DNA from: Paraburkholderia sejongensis
Lineage (GTDB): Bacteria > Pseudomonadota > Gammaproteobacteria > Burkholderiales > Burkholderiaceae
Reading direction: 5' to 3'
NCBI RefSeq assembly: GCF_020880815.1
Contig: NZ_JAJITD010000020.1
Location: 62,001-126,000, forward strand
DNA: 64,000 nucleotides
Shown here: positions 23,764 to 32,521 of the stretch, piece by piece
Numbering within the stretch: position 1 is the first letter of the stretch
How the letters are laid out: each line of letters opens with the position of its first letter
Translations under genes and position numbers: made by a program
Notes under the pieces: generated by a model
Database searches by the model: none
What the model saw: only the letters and a program-made list of their open reading frames with translations
What the model was told of the DNA's origin: nothing

Positions 23764-25188
23764 CTATTGCAGCGTGCGCAGCTTCGCCACCCGGCTCGCG
23801 CCGATCGTCGCTTGCGGGTTGCCGAATTGCCTCGTCACGTAGTTCGTGAGCGCCGCGATCTGCTCGTCGTCGAGGTGGCCGCCGAACGCGGGCATCATCA
23901 CGTCCGCATGCGCGGTCGTGCGGTTCACGCCGTGCAGGATCACGAGTGCGAGATTGTTCGGGTCGCTCGCGCCGACCGTCGAGTTATGGATCAGCGACGG
24001 ATACGCGCCCGGCGCGCTCGCGCCGACGCCCTGCCCGCTCCAGTTGTGGCAGCTCGCGCAATTGGCGACGAACAGCTGCGCGCCGTTCACGCCTTTGACC
24101 GCGGTGCCGCGCAAGCCGGTGACGTCGTCGGCCGGCGCGCCCCAGTCGTGGCGGCTGCGCGTATCGCCGCCGCTGACGGGCGGCACCGAGCGCAGATAGA
24201 CGACGATCGAGCGCAAATCCACCGGCGTCAGATACTGCGTACTGTTCGCGACCACCTCGCCCATCGGGCCGGCCGCGTTCGCGCGGCCCGGCGCCGCGCC
24301 GGTCGCCAGATACGCGCGCAGCTCCGCGTCGCTCCACGCGCCGACGCCGCTCAGCTTGTCCGGCGTGATGTTGAACGCGTGCCAGCCGGCCAGCACCGCG
24401 CCGGACAGACGCGCGTCCGACTTCAGCCCCTGCATGAAATTGCGCGGCGTATGGCACTCCCCGCAATGCGCGAGCCCCTCGACCAGATACGCGCCGCGAT
24501 TCCATTCGGCGCTCTTCTGCGGGTCCGGCACGAACCGGCCCTCGGTGAAGTTGAACATGTTCCAGAACACCATCAGCCAGCGCTGATTGAACGGAAACTT
24601 CAGGCTGTTCGCGGGCGGCGTGAAGTGGATCGGCTGCAGCGTGTTCAGATACGCGCGGATCGCCAGCACATCCTGCTCGGTCACGCGCGTGTACGCGGTG
24701 TACGGAAACGCCGGGTACAGCCGCTCGCCGCTCTTGCCGATGCCCTCGTGCATCGCGCGTATGAAGTCGGCATCGGTCCAGCGGCCGATGCCGGTGTCCG
24801 GGTCCGGCGTGATGTTCGGCGTCACGATCGTGCCGAACGGCGTACTGATCGGCAGACCGCCGGCGAACGGGCGCGACTTGTCGGCGGTATGGCACGCGGC
24901 GCAATCGGCGGCGCGGGCCAGGTACTGGCCGCGTTTGATCAGATCGCCGTTGGCGAGCGGGCCGGCGGGCGCGGCCGTGTCGTCCGGCGTCCGCGCGGCG
25001 TCGTCGGCATACGCCTGGGTGATCGGCAACTCGTCGCTCTGTTGCGCGCGCGGGCCGCGCGCCTCGTGCCACGCGATCGACAGCGAGAACACCGAAAACG
25101 CCGCCGCCAGCGCCGCGCCGCCGAAACGCCGGCGGGGCGCTGGCCGCAGCGGACGATCCGGTTGCGCGCGAGAGGAATGGTTCAACAT
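23764..25188 (-). CDS. Tri-haem cytochrome c subunit of FAD sugar dehydrogenase
   Basis: A 474-residue membrane-anchored cytochrome that accepts electrons from the GMC subunit and passes them to quinone. Three haem-binding motifs are present: CAACHT (near residue 97), CGECHT (near 240) and CASCHN (near 376). Each is followed at distance by a methionine ligand candidate. An N-terminal hydrophobic segment (about 18-36) directs it to the membrane, with the haems in the periplasm. GGAGA precedes the ATG. It is the last gene of the three-gene operon, 19 nt after the GMC subunit. A three-haem layout matches gluconate, glucose and alcohol dehydrogenase cytochrome subunits; the neighbours favour a sugar dehydrogenase. 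Confidence 0.9.
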   Translation of the reverse strand: MLNHSSRAQPDRPLRPAPRRRFGGAALAAAFSVFSLSIAWHEARGPRAQQSDELPITQAYADDAARTPDDTAAPAGPLANGDLIKRGQYLARAADCAACHTADKSRPFAGGLPISTPFGTIVTPNITPDPDTGIGRWTDADFIRAMHEGIGKSGERLYPAFPYTAYTRVTEQDVLAIRAYLNTLQPIHFTPPANSLKFPFNQRWLMVFWNMFNFTEGRFVPDPQKSAEWNRGAYLVEGLAHCGECHTPRNFMQGLKSDARLSGAVLAGWHAFNITPDKLSGVGAWSDAELRAYLATGAAPGRANAAGPMGEVVANSTQYLTPVDLRSIVVYLRSVPPVSGGDTRSRHDWGAPADDVTGLRGTAVKGVNGAQLFVANCASCHNWSGQGVGASAPGAYPSLIHNSTVGASDPNNLALVILHGVNRTTAHADVMMPAFGGHLDDEQIAALTNYVTRQFGNPQATIGASRVAKLRTLQ

Positions 25189-25207
25189 GATGGCTCTCCG
25201 CTCGGGC

Positions 25208-26809
25208 TCAGATTTCGCGCTTCAGCTTGTCGGCCAGCTTCAGCGACAACGCCGCGATCGTCAGCGTGCAGTTCACCGACGCCGCGCTCGGCATCACGCT
25301 GCTGCTCGCGACGAACAGGTTCGAATGATCGTGCGTGCGGCAGTCCTCGTCGACGACCGAATTCGCCGCGTCGCTGCCCATGATCGTCGTGCCCATGATG
25401 TGATTGTTCGGCGCGAAGCTGTCGTCGAACGACACCTCGGCGCCACCGAACAGCTGCGCGATCCGCGCGTACTGTTCGCGCGTGTCGGCGGCGCTTTTCT
25501 TCACGTAATCGTTGATCGAGTAGTAGATCTCGGGCTGCGCAATGCCGAGCGCGTCCTTGTGATCGGCCGACGGCACGACCCGGTTGCGCGGTTCCGGCAA
25601 ATGCTCGTGAAAGCTGTTGATGGTCAGCGTGCGCGCCGCGCGGTCGCGAATCTGCCGGTCGAGTTCGGCGCCGGTCAGCCCTCGTTTCAGCAGCTCGGCG
25701 GTCACGCCCAGCGTCGGCACGCCGTTCGACAGATGGAGCTTTTTCGCCGCGTAGTCGGAGCGAAACGCGCCGTCGCGGAAATTGACGATCGAGGTCATCT
25801 CCATCGGGCCGCGCCCGGGCCACAGCGGCTCGTTCGCGAGAAAGGTCACGCCGGTGCCGGGATGGTCCATCAGGTTGCGGCCCACCTGATCGGAACTGTT
25901 GCCGATGCCGTGCGGGAATTTATCGGAAGTCGACATCAGCATCAGCTTCGGCGTTTCGATGCCGTTCGCCGCGAGCACGAACAGCTTGCCGGTCACGCGC
26001 GTGCTGTTGCCGTTCGGGTCCTTGTAGTGGACCGCGGTGATCAATCCTTTGTTGTCCGCTTCGACGCGATACACGACCGCTTCGGGAATCAGTCGCGCGC
26101 CGGCCTGTTCGGCCTTCTCCGCGTGGATCACGCCGTTGTACATCGCGGCGATCGGACAGATCGGCATGCAGTTGTTGTTGCCGCAGCAGGTGGGCCGCGC
26201 ATCGTATGGCCGGCTGTTGCGCGCGACCGGCTCGGGCACGACCTTGAAGCCCTGCGCATTGAGCACGTCGCTAAAGCGCTGGTCCATGTACGACAGCGGC
26301 AACTGCTGCATCGGATACGGCTTCGAGCGCGGCGAGCCGAGATCGATCGACGTATCGGGACCGGACACGCCCAGTTGCACTTCGGCGGCGACATACCAGG
26401 GCTCGAGTGTCTCGTATGGATACGGCCAGTCGCGTCCGACGCCATACAGTTTGTGCAATTGAAAGTCCGCAGGCAGCAGCCGCCACGCGGCGGCCGCCCA
26501 GTGCCACGTGGTACCGCCGACCAGCCGCACATATTGTGAGTTGTACGGATAATGGCCCTTCTGGATCAGGTAGTTGTTCGGCGGCGAATACTCTGGATGC
26601 GGCGCATAGGCGGTGGACGGATACGGCGTCGCGAAGTCGGTCTTGGCCGGCGAGTTGCGAAAGTTCTCGACGATGTGCCAGCGCGCGATCCGCGGCCCCG
26701 CTTCGAGCACGATCACCGACGCGCCCGCCTGCGCCAGCTGATGCGCGACCAGACTGCCGGCGACGCCCGAGCCGACCACGACGATATCGGCGAAATTCGT
26801 GTTTGCCAT
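25208..26809 (-). CDS. GMC-family FAD sugar dehydrogenase, catalytic subunit
   Basis: A 533-residue flavoprotein of the glucose-methanol-choline family. The N-terminal FAD motif is VVVGSGVAGSLVAHQLAQAG followed by VIVLEAG. A cysteine-rich stretch RPTCCGNNNCMPICP (about residues 207-221) matches the iron-sulfur-binding region of Burkholderia FAD-dependent glucose dehydrogenase. The C-terminal active-site region has APNNHIMGT and the conserved VNCTLTIAALS. It oxidises an aldose or sugar acid (glucose, gluconate, sorbitol) in the periplasm. AGAGGAC precedes the ATG. The small subunit lies upstream and provides the export signal. Confidence 0.9.
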   Translation of the reverse strand: MANTNFADIVVVGSGVAGSLVAHQLAQAGASVIVLEAGPRIARWHIVENFRNSPAKTDFATPYPSTAYAPHPEYSPPNNYLIQKGHYPYNSQYVRLVGGTTWHWAAAAWRLLPADFQLHKLYGVGRDWPYPYETLEPWYVAAEVQLGVSGPDTSIDLGSPRSKPYPMQQLPLSYMDQRFSDVLNAQGFKVVPEPVARNSRPYDARPTCCGNNNCMPICPIAAMYNGVIHAEKAEQAGARLIPEAVVYRVEADNKGLITAVHYKDPNGNSTRVTGKLFVLAANGIETPKLMLMSTSDKFPHGIGNSSDQVGRNLMDHPGTGVTFLANEPLWPGRGPMEMTSIVNFRDGAFRSDYAAKKLHLSNGVPTLGVTAELLKRGLTGAELDRQIRDRAARTLTINSFHEHLPEPRNRVVPSADHKDALGIAQPEIYYSINDYVKKSAADTREQYARIAQLFGGAEVSFDDSFAPNNHIMGTTIMGSDAANSVVDEDCRTHDHSNLFVASSSVMPSAASVNCTLTIAALSLKLADKLKREI

Positions 26810-26899
26810 TGTTGTCCTCTTCTATGCGCTTGCCGCTGCGTGTGGCGCGTCGTGACGACGCCCCCCCACACGCAGCGACCCGCGCGGCAGCCGCGCCGC

Positions 26900-27526
26900 T
26901 CACGCGGACGCGGGATTGCGCGTCCAGTAGAACGGCACGTCGCGGCAATAGGATGGAATCGTGAGCACGTCGCTCACCGGCGTGAACATCAGCGCCTTCT
27001 CATATGCGACCACCTCGACGTGCGGCATGTCGCCGACGAGGCCGAGATACCACGCGCGCATGATCGCGCCGACCGTCTTCGCGAGCGCGGGCTGCTCGCT
27101 TTGCAACGCCTGCGTGACGGTGTCGGACGGCACCCCGCCGTGCGATTGCAGCCACGTATTGAGCGCGCCGACGTTCTGCGCGAACTGGCTGTCGGCGCGC
27201 GACAGCGCCGCATAGACGCGCTGGCCGAGCAACGGATCGAACTCGCTACGGCCGGTGAGATGTTGCGATAGCGCGAGGAACGCATCGAGTCCAGCGGCGG
27301 CCGGAGCCGCATCGGCGGCGAAAGCGGAGGTCAGCAAAGGCGCGCGGCTCACGCCGGCAAACGCGAGTGCGGCGGCCGCCGCGCACGAGCCGAGCAGCCA
27401 CGTTCTGCGCGCGGCCGAAAACGAAGCCGGCGAGCCGGCGGGGGAGATCATGCTGCGGTAGGACTTCGATCCCTGGAGATGCGGCACCTTGCGATGCGCA
27501 TCGTTATTCTCAGGAACATCTGTCAT
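26900..27526 (-). CDS. FAD sugar dehydrogenase small (Tat-signal) subunit
   Basis: A 208-residue gamma-type subunit. Residues about 39-69 form a twin-arginine-like export signal (SAARRTWLLGSCAAAAALAF), which in this enzyme class carries the flavoprotein partner across the membrane. The rest matches the sorbitol/gluconate dehydrogenase subunit 3 family, with FLALSQHLTGRSEFDPLLGQ and the terminal PSYCRDVPFYWTRNP. GGAG lies 5 nt before the ATG at 27524-27526. First gene of the operon small-GMC-cytochrome, the same order as the Burkholderia cepacia FAD-glucose dehydrogenase. Confidence 0.85.
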   Translation of the reverse strand: MTDVPENNDAHRKVPHLQGSKSYRSMISPAGSPASFSAARRTWLLGSCAAAAALAFAGVSRAPLLTSAFAADAAPAAAGLDAFLALSQHLTGRSEFDPLLGQRVYAALSRADSQFAQNVGALNTWLQSHGGVPSDTVTQALQSEQPALAKTVGAIMRAWYLGLVGDMPHVEVVAYEKALMFTPVSDVLTIPSYCRDVPFYWTRNPASA

Positions 27527-27910
27527 GGGGGCTCCAGACGGTGAATCGTTCTGAACGAGCGGCACGGCGACGGCACGATGCCGTTGGCGAGCCGCTGCGT
27601 TTGCTCTTCCCCAAACCCTGGTCTTGCGCCGCTTGCGCGGTCTCATATGCGAGCGCGAAACTCGCGCGTGTGGCAGGCCCGCTTGCAACCTTGGACGCTG
27701 TGCGTCGCTGCACACGACGCCGCGAACATGGCAGAGAACGGCCTCGGTGCCGCTTGCTGCCAATCGCCTTTCAACCGAAAGCGGCGTGCAAGGCCGCTGC
27801 GGGAGACTATAGCTTGCGAGCCGCCGATTCGACAAATGCTCCGCAAATAGTCCGCGTGCCGCGCAGTAGAATCCGCGACACGCACCACTCGACCCGACCA
27901 CGCCCGCTTC
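27527..27910. other. Divergent intergenic region, sugar dehydrogenase / DUF1345
   Basis: This 384-bp gap must hold the promoters of the dehydrogenase operon and of the DUF1345 gene. I see no convincing sigma-70 boxes, operators or RNA. An open frame of 90 codons (27578-27850) has no ribosome site or family resemblance and was not called. Confidence 0.4.
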
Positions 27911-28573
27911 ATGTCCATCAAATACTATCCGCAAGTTCTTCGCAATCGGCCCCGCACGATGATCGGGCTCGCGATCGGTATCGTCGTCGCGTGTCTGGTG
28001 CCGGCCCACACGAGCCCGATGGCGCGCGCGCTGATCGGCTGGGACGCGGCGATCTGGAGCTACCTGCTGATGATCTGGCTGCACATGGCGCTCGCCAACG
28101 AGCACGAGGTGCGCCAATATGCGATCCGCGACGACGAAAACGCCGGCGTCGTGCTGGTCGTGATCTGCGTCGCGACCGTCGCGAGCATCGCCGCGATCGT
28201 GCTCGAACTCGCGTCCGCGAAGGGCGCGGGCGGCGCGTCGGGGGCCTGGCACTATCTGCTGACCGGACTCACGCTGATCGGCGCGTGGTTTCTGATCCCG
28301 ACGATTTTCACGCTGCATTACGCGCGGCTTTACTACGACACCGATGCGCAGGAAACCGCGCTGAAATTTCCCGATCATCGTTTGCTGCCGAATTACTGGG
28401 ACTTCCTGTACTACTCGTTCACGATCGCGGTCGCTTCGCAGACGTCGGACATCGTGCTGCGCTCGCGCGAAATTCGTCGCGCGACGCTCGCGCAATCGAT
28501 CCTGTCGTTCTACTTCAACGTCGCGGTGCTCGGGCTGTGCGTGAATATAGCAGCCGGGCTGCTAGGTTCGTGA
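27911..28573 (+). CDS. DUF1345 integral membrane protein
   Basis: A 220-residue protein with about five hydrophobic helices (residues about 18-36, 45-64, 80-100, 115-135, 190-215) and the DUF1345 hallmark segments LHYARLYY and NYWDFLYYSFTIAVASQTSD. This last motif resembles a channel-like pore region, and the family is annotated only as predicted membrane proteins. Function is unknown. It is transcribed divergently from the sugar dehydrogenase operon, with a terminator-like hairpin about 100 nt downstream. Confidence 0.85.
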   Translation: MSIKYYPQVLRNRPRTMIGLAIGIVVACLVPAHTSPMARALIGWDAAIWSYLLMIWLHMALANEHEVRQYAIRDDENAGVVLVVICVATVASIAAIVLELASAKGAGGASGAWHYLLTGLTLIGAWFLIPTIFTLHYARLYYDTDAQETALKFPDHRLLPNYWDFLYYSFTIAVASQTSDIVLRSREIRRATLAQSILSFYFNVAVLGLCVNIAAGLLGS

Positions 28574-29068
28574 CCGCCAAAAGACCTGCCGATGAACGCG
28601 CGATGAAATTTGTGTCATCCGTCGCGGCCACGTTCGCCCGACGAACCGCTTCACCTGAACGCGCCGTGTAAAAGCCGGCCCCTCGCCGCCGGTTTTACAT
28701 ACCCGGCCACCTGTCACCCGCCGCGCGCGCGCAGTGCGCGCCGGTTCTATCGCGCAGCGTGCGCTGCCGCGCCTTGCGCGGGAGCGCGGCTCGCACCGTG
28801 CGGGCGCCGCCGCGCCGCCCCGCCGCCCGCCCCTTTGGCACAACGTTTGCTCCCTTCCGCCACGAGTGTCGCCCAGCCGCGCGCGGCGGGCGTCTGGCGT
28901 CAAAGCACCCGCGACTTGGCCAGCGGCGTGCCGATCTATGCACTACTCTGACCAGTACGCGCGCGCGCTAACGCAGCGCGCGGTATCCGGCTCGGCAAGC
29001 CCAATGAGCGCTGTGATCGCATGCCCAACTGCATCCACACCGCAGCAGGACAACTCTGGAAACGACCG
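28574..29068. other. Intergenic region upstream of the trehalose/glucan operon
   Basis: Nearly 500 bp of GC-rich DNA between DUF1345 and glgE. It contains a terminator-like hairpin at 28670-28696 and should carry the promoter of the 18.7-kb operon, but no strong -35/-10 pair or operator stands out. TTGGCC (around 28916) with TATGCA 15 nt later is a weak candidate only. Confidence 0.45.
28670..28696. terminator. Terminator-like hairpin downstream of DUF1345
   Basis: AAAAGCCGGC and GCCGGTTTT pair into a stem with one bulged base and an 8-nt loop, followed by four T residues on the plus strand; A residues on the other side make it potentially bidirectional. It lies about 100 nt after the DUF1345 stop. 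Confidence 0.5.
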
Positions 29069-32000
29069 ATGGAACCTCCAAACGGGTACGCGCCACGGAT
29101 TTACTTTTTCCATTCTCTTCTGGTAGGGCCGCTCGATGCATGGCCCGCGCAGTTCGCTCATGCGGCCGGGCTCGGCTTCGATCACGCGCTGATCGGCGGC
29201 CTGTTCGAGCCGGGTGAGGCCAATCACGGCCAGCTGGTCGGCAATCACGCACAACTGCATCCGGTGTTCGAGGCGCAACAGTCCGCGTCCGAGTCGCTGC
29301 GCAAGCTCGCCGAAGCCGCGCGCCGCAACGGTCTGACGCTGCTGGTCGATCTGGTGGTCGACCGGATGGCCGCCGACGGCGTGCTGTACGCCGAGCACGC
29401 CGACTGGTTCCATCCGCGCGAATCGGAACTCGCGCGGCTCGATCCGCGCCACGTGCATCGCGAAGACAACGTGGTCTATGCGAATTTCGACGACCCGGCG
29501 ACCAGCGCGTCGCTGACCGTATGGTGGACCCAGCAGTTGCTCGCGCTCGCCGAAGCGGGCGTTGGCGGCTTCCGTTTCGATTCACCGCATCGGGTACCGG
29601 CCGCCGTGTGGCGCCATCTGCGCGACGAGGTGCGCGCGAAGCATCCCGACGTGCGCTTTCTCGCGGCGACCCCGGGCCTCGCGCGCGGCGATCTGCCCGG
29701 ACTCGAGGGGGCCGGTTTCGATAGCGTGTTTTCGTCGGTGCGCTGGTGGGATTTCCGTTCGAGCTGGATGGCCGAAGAACACGCGGCGCTCGCGCGCGTC
29801 GGCGCGCCGATCGCGTTTCCCGAAGCGCCGTACGGCACGCGCCTTTGCGCCGAGCTGACCGACACGCACGATGCGGCGATCGTCGAGCGCGCGTACCGGC
29901 GCGCGCTGTTCACGTCGGTCGCGCTCGGCAGCGGCTGGATGATGCCGATGGGGTTCGAATACGGTCTTGCCGAGCCGCTGTCGCAAACCCGCGGCGACCC
30001 CGCGCAGTTCGCGCGCGCCGCGCAGTCGCGGCGCTTCGATCTGACGGCCGCGGTCACCCAGGCGAACGACTTCGCGCGCAATACGGCGACGCTGCACGCC
30101 AATGGTGAATTGCGCCCGCTGTCCGGGCCGGGCGCACCGGCGGCGGTCCTGCTGCGCGCCGACCACGCCGACCTGCGCGACGCAACCGAAGCAGTCCTGA
30201 TCGCGATCAATCCCGATCTCGGCGCGCCGGTGCGGGTCGATCCCGCGCGTTTCCTGAACGGCGTGCCGGGCAGCTTCACGCGCTTCGTGCCGCTCGATGC
30301 GGCCGGCCGCGCGGAGCCCGCCGCGCTCACGCCGTTCGCACTGGCGCCCGGCGCGGTGCGGCTGTTGCGCGCCGCGCCCGAAGCGCCGATCCGCCTTGCG
30401 CCGCCGATCGACAAAGCGAACAGCAAACGCAGCGGCCGCAAGACCGTGCTCGAAGCGCTCGAAGCGCCGCGCGTCGCCATCGAAAGCGTGACACCGTCGG
30501 TCGACCATGGCCGCTTCGCGGCGAAGCGCAGCGTCGGCGAACGCGCCGAAATCAGCGCCGCGATCTTCGCCGAAGGTCACGACAAGATCGCCGCCGCGGT
30601 GCTGTGGCGCGCCGCCGACGAAACCGCGTGGCACGAACAGCTGATGTCTCCGGCGCCGCCCGCCGGCCTCGATCTATGGAGCGCGCGGATTCCGCTCGAA
30701 CGGGTCGGGCGCTACGAATTCACCGTGATCGCATGGCGCGACGATTTCGCGTCGCTGGTCGAGCACATCGAGAAGAAGCTGAAGGCCGGGCAAACGGTGG
30801 AAATCGAAATCGACGAAGCCGCGCATCTGTTCGCGCTGGTGCTCGCCGAGGTCGAAACCACCGAAGGCGCGCAGAAGGCGCCGCTCGAACAGATCGTGCG
30901 CGAGTTCACGAAGGCCGATGCGCAGCGCAAGCTGGAGCTGATCCTCGCGCCGGCCACGAAGCAGGCGATGACCGCCGCGCGTCATCGCCCGTTCCTGAGC
31001 CGCGACCCCGTGATCTACAAGATCGACGCGGACCGCACGGCTGCGTCGTTCGCGAGCTGGTACGAGATCTTCCCGCGTTCGATGAGCGATGACGAGTCGC
31101 GCCACGGCACCTTCGCGGACGTCACGGCGAAGCTGCCGCGGATTCGCGCGATGGGCTTCGACGTGCTGTACTTCCCGCCGATCCACCCGATCGGCGTCGC
31201 CAACCGCAAAGGCCGCAACAACACGCTGACCGCGCAGCCCGGCGACGTCGGCAGCCCGTACGCGATCGGCGGGGCCGAGGGCGGCCACACCGCGGTGCAT
31301 CCGCAGCTCGGCACGCTCGACGACTTCAAGGCGATGCTGGCCGCCGCGCACGAGCACGGCCTCGAAATCGCGCTCGACTTTGCGATCCAGTGCTCGCCCG
31401 ATCACCCGTGGCTGAAAGAGAATCCGACGTGGTTCGCGTGGCGCCCCGACGGCACGCTGCGCTACGCGGAAAATCCGCCGAAGAAGTACCAGGACATCGT
31501 CAACCCGGACTTCTATGCACGCGACGCCAAGCCCGGCCTGTGGCTTGCATTGCGCGACGTGATCCTGTTCTGGATCGACGCGGGCGTGCGGATTTTCCGC
31601 GTCGATAATCCGCACACCAAGCCGTTGCCGTTCTGGGAATGGATGATCGGCGACGTGCGCGCGCGTCACCCGGACGTGATCTTCCTCGCCGAAGCGTTCA
31701 CGCGGCCGCGCATGATGAACCGTCTGGGCAAGATCGGCTTCTCGCAGTCGTACACATATTTCACGTGGCGCGAATCGAAGCGCGACTTCATCGAGTACAT
31801 GACCGAGCTGACGCAGACCGGCGCGCGCGATTTTTATCGGCCGAACTTCTTCGTCAACACGCCGGACATCAACCCGCGCCATCTGCAGGGGCAGGGCCGC
31901 ACCGGCTTTCTGATTCGCGCGGCGCTGGCGTCGACGCTCGCCGGTTTGTGGGGCGTGTATAGCGGCTTTGAGTTGTGCGAGGCGACTGCGTTGCCGAACA

Positions 32001-32521
32001 GCGAGGAATATCTGGATTCCGAAAAGTATCAGCTGCGCGCGTGGGACTGGAACCGGCCCGGCAATATCGTCGGCGAGATCACCGCGCTGAACCGGATCCG
32101 CCGCGCGAATCCGGCGCTGCACACGCATCTCGGCCTCACGTTCCTGACCGCGCACAACGACCACATCCTGCTGTTCGAAAAAGCCACCGAGGCGCGCGAC
32201 AACGTGATCGTCGTCGCGATCAATCTCGATCCATACAACGAACAGGGCGCGGACATCGAGTTGTCGTGGGACACGTTCCAGCGCTGGCATCTGCACGACC
32301 ACGCGACGCTCGAAGTGACCGACCAGATGACCGGCGCGCGCTTCGAGTGGCAGGGCCGCCGCCAGCACGTACGGCTCGGCTCGGGGCAGCCGTTCTCGAT
32401 CTGGTGCATCGCGCCGCAAGGCGGCTTGCCCGCCGAACGCCCGCAGGAGACCGATCACGATCCGGACAGCGCTCATCACGCAGCCGCTGGCAACCCAACC
32501 TATATGGAAGGTGGAACATGA
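29069..32521 (+). CDS. glgE: Maltosyltransferase GlgE with extra N-terminal GH13-like domain
   Basis: Transfers maltose from alpha-maltose-1-phosphate to the non-reducing end of an alpha-1,4-glucan. The GlgE part covers roughly residues 470-1150: a DUF3416-type domain, then the GH13_3 catalytic domain with nucleophile D846 (RIFRVDNPHTK), acid E875 (FLAEAFTRP) and VNTPDINPRHL. GlgE proper is about 660-700 residues. The first 450 residues form an additional alpha-amylase-like domain (GGFRFDSPHRVP with D171) whose acid position reads FLAATPG (A200), so it appears catalytically dead. The start at 29069 has GGAAA upstream; an ATG 16 codons earlier (29021) is possible. The stop overlaps the treS start by ATGA. 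Confidence 0.9.
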   Translation: MEPPNGYAPRIYFFHSLLVGPLDAWPAQFAHAAGLGFDHALIGGLFEPGEANHGQLVGNHAQLHPVFEAQQSASESLRKLAEAARRNGLTLLVDLVVDRMAADGVLYAEHADWFHPRESELARLDPRHVHREDNVVYANFDDPATSASLTVWWTQQLLALAEAGVGGFRFDSPHRVPAAVWRHLRDEVRAKHPDVRFLAATPGLARGDLPGLEGAGFDSVFSSVRWWDFRSSWMAEEHAALARVGAPIAFPEAPYGTRLCAELTDTHDAAIVERAYRRALFTSVALGSGWMMPMGFEYGLAEPLSQTRGDPAQFARAAQSRRFDLTAAVTQANDFARNTATLHANGELRPLSGPGAPAAVLLRADHADLRDATEAVLIAINPDLGAPVRVDPARFLNGVPGSFTRFVPLDAAGRAEPAALTPFALAPGAVRLLRAAPEAPIRLAPPIDKANSKRSGRKTVLEALEAPRVAIESVTPSVDHGRFAAKRSVGERAEISAAIFAEGHDKIAAAVLWRAADETAWHEQLMSPAPPAGLDLWSARIPLERVGRYEFTVIAWRDDFASLVEHIEKKLKAGQTVEIEIDEAAHLFALVLAEVETTEGAQKAPLEQIVREFTKADAQRKLELILAPATKQAMTAARHRPFLSRDPVIYKIDADRTAASFASWYEIFPRSMSDDESRHGTFADVTAKLPRIRAMGFDVLYFPPIHPIGVANRKGRNNTLTAQPGDVGSPYAIGGAEGGHTAVHPQLGTLDDFKAMLAAAHEHGLEIALDFAIQCSPDHPWLKENPTWFAWRPDGTLRYAENPPKKYQDIVNPDFYARDAKPGLWLALRDVILFWIDAGVRIFRVDNPHTKPLPFWEWMIGDVRARHPDVIFLAEAFTRPRMMNRLGKIGFSQSYTYFTWRESKRDFIEYMTELTQTGARDFYRPNFFVNTPDINPRHLQGQGRTGFLIRAALASTLAGLWGVYSGFELCEATALPNSEEYLDSEKYQLRAWDWNRPGNIVGEITALNRIRRANPALHTHLGLTFLTAHNDHILLFEKATEARDNVIVVAINLDPYNEQGADIELSWDTFQRWHLHDHATLEVTDQMTGARFEWQGRRQHVRLGSGQPFSIWCIAPQGGLPAERPQETDHDPDSAHHAAAGNPTYMEGGT

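Noticed and set aside
23758..25383. Plus-strand open frame of 541 codons
   Set aside because: It lies opposite the tri-haem cytochrome, whose three CxxCH motifs fix the true coding strand.
27578..27850. Possible 90-residue gene in the dehydrogenase/DUF1345 gap
   Set aside because: No ribosome site, no domain, and a composition like other spurious GC-rich frames.
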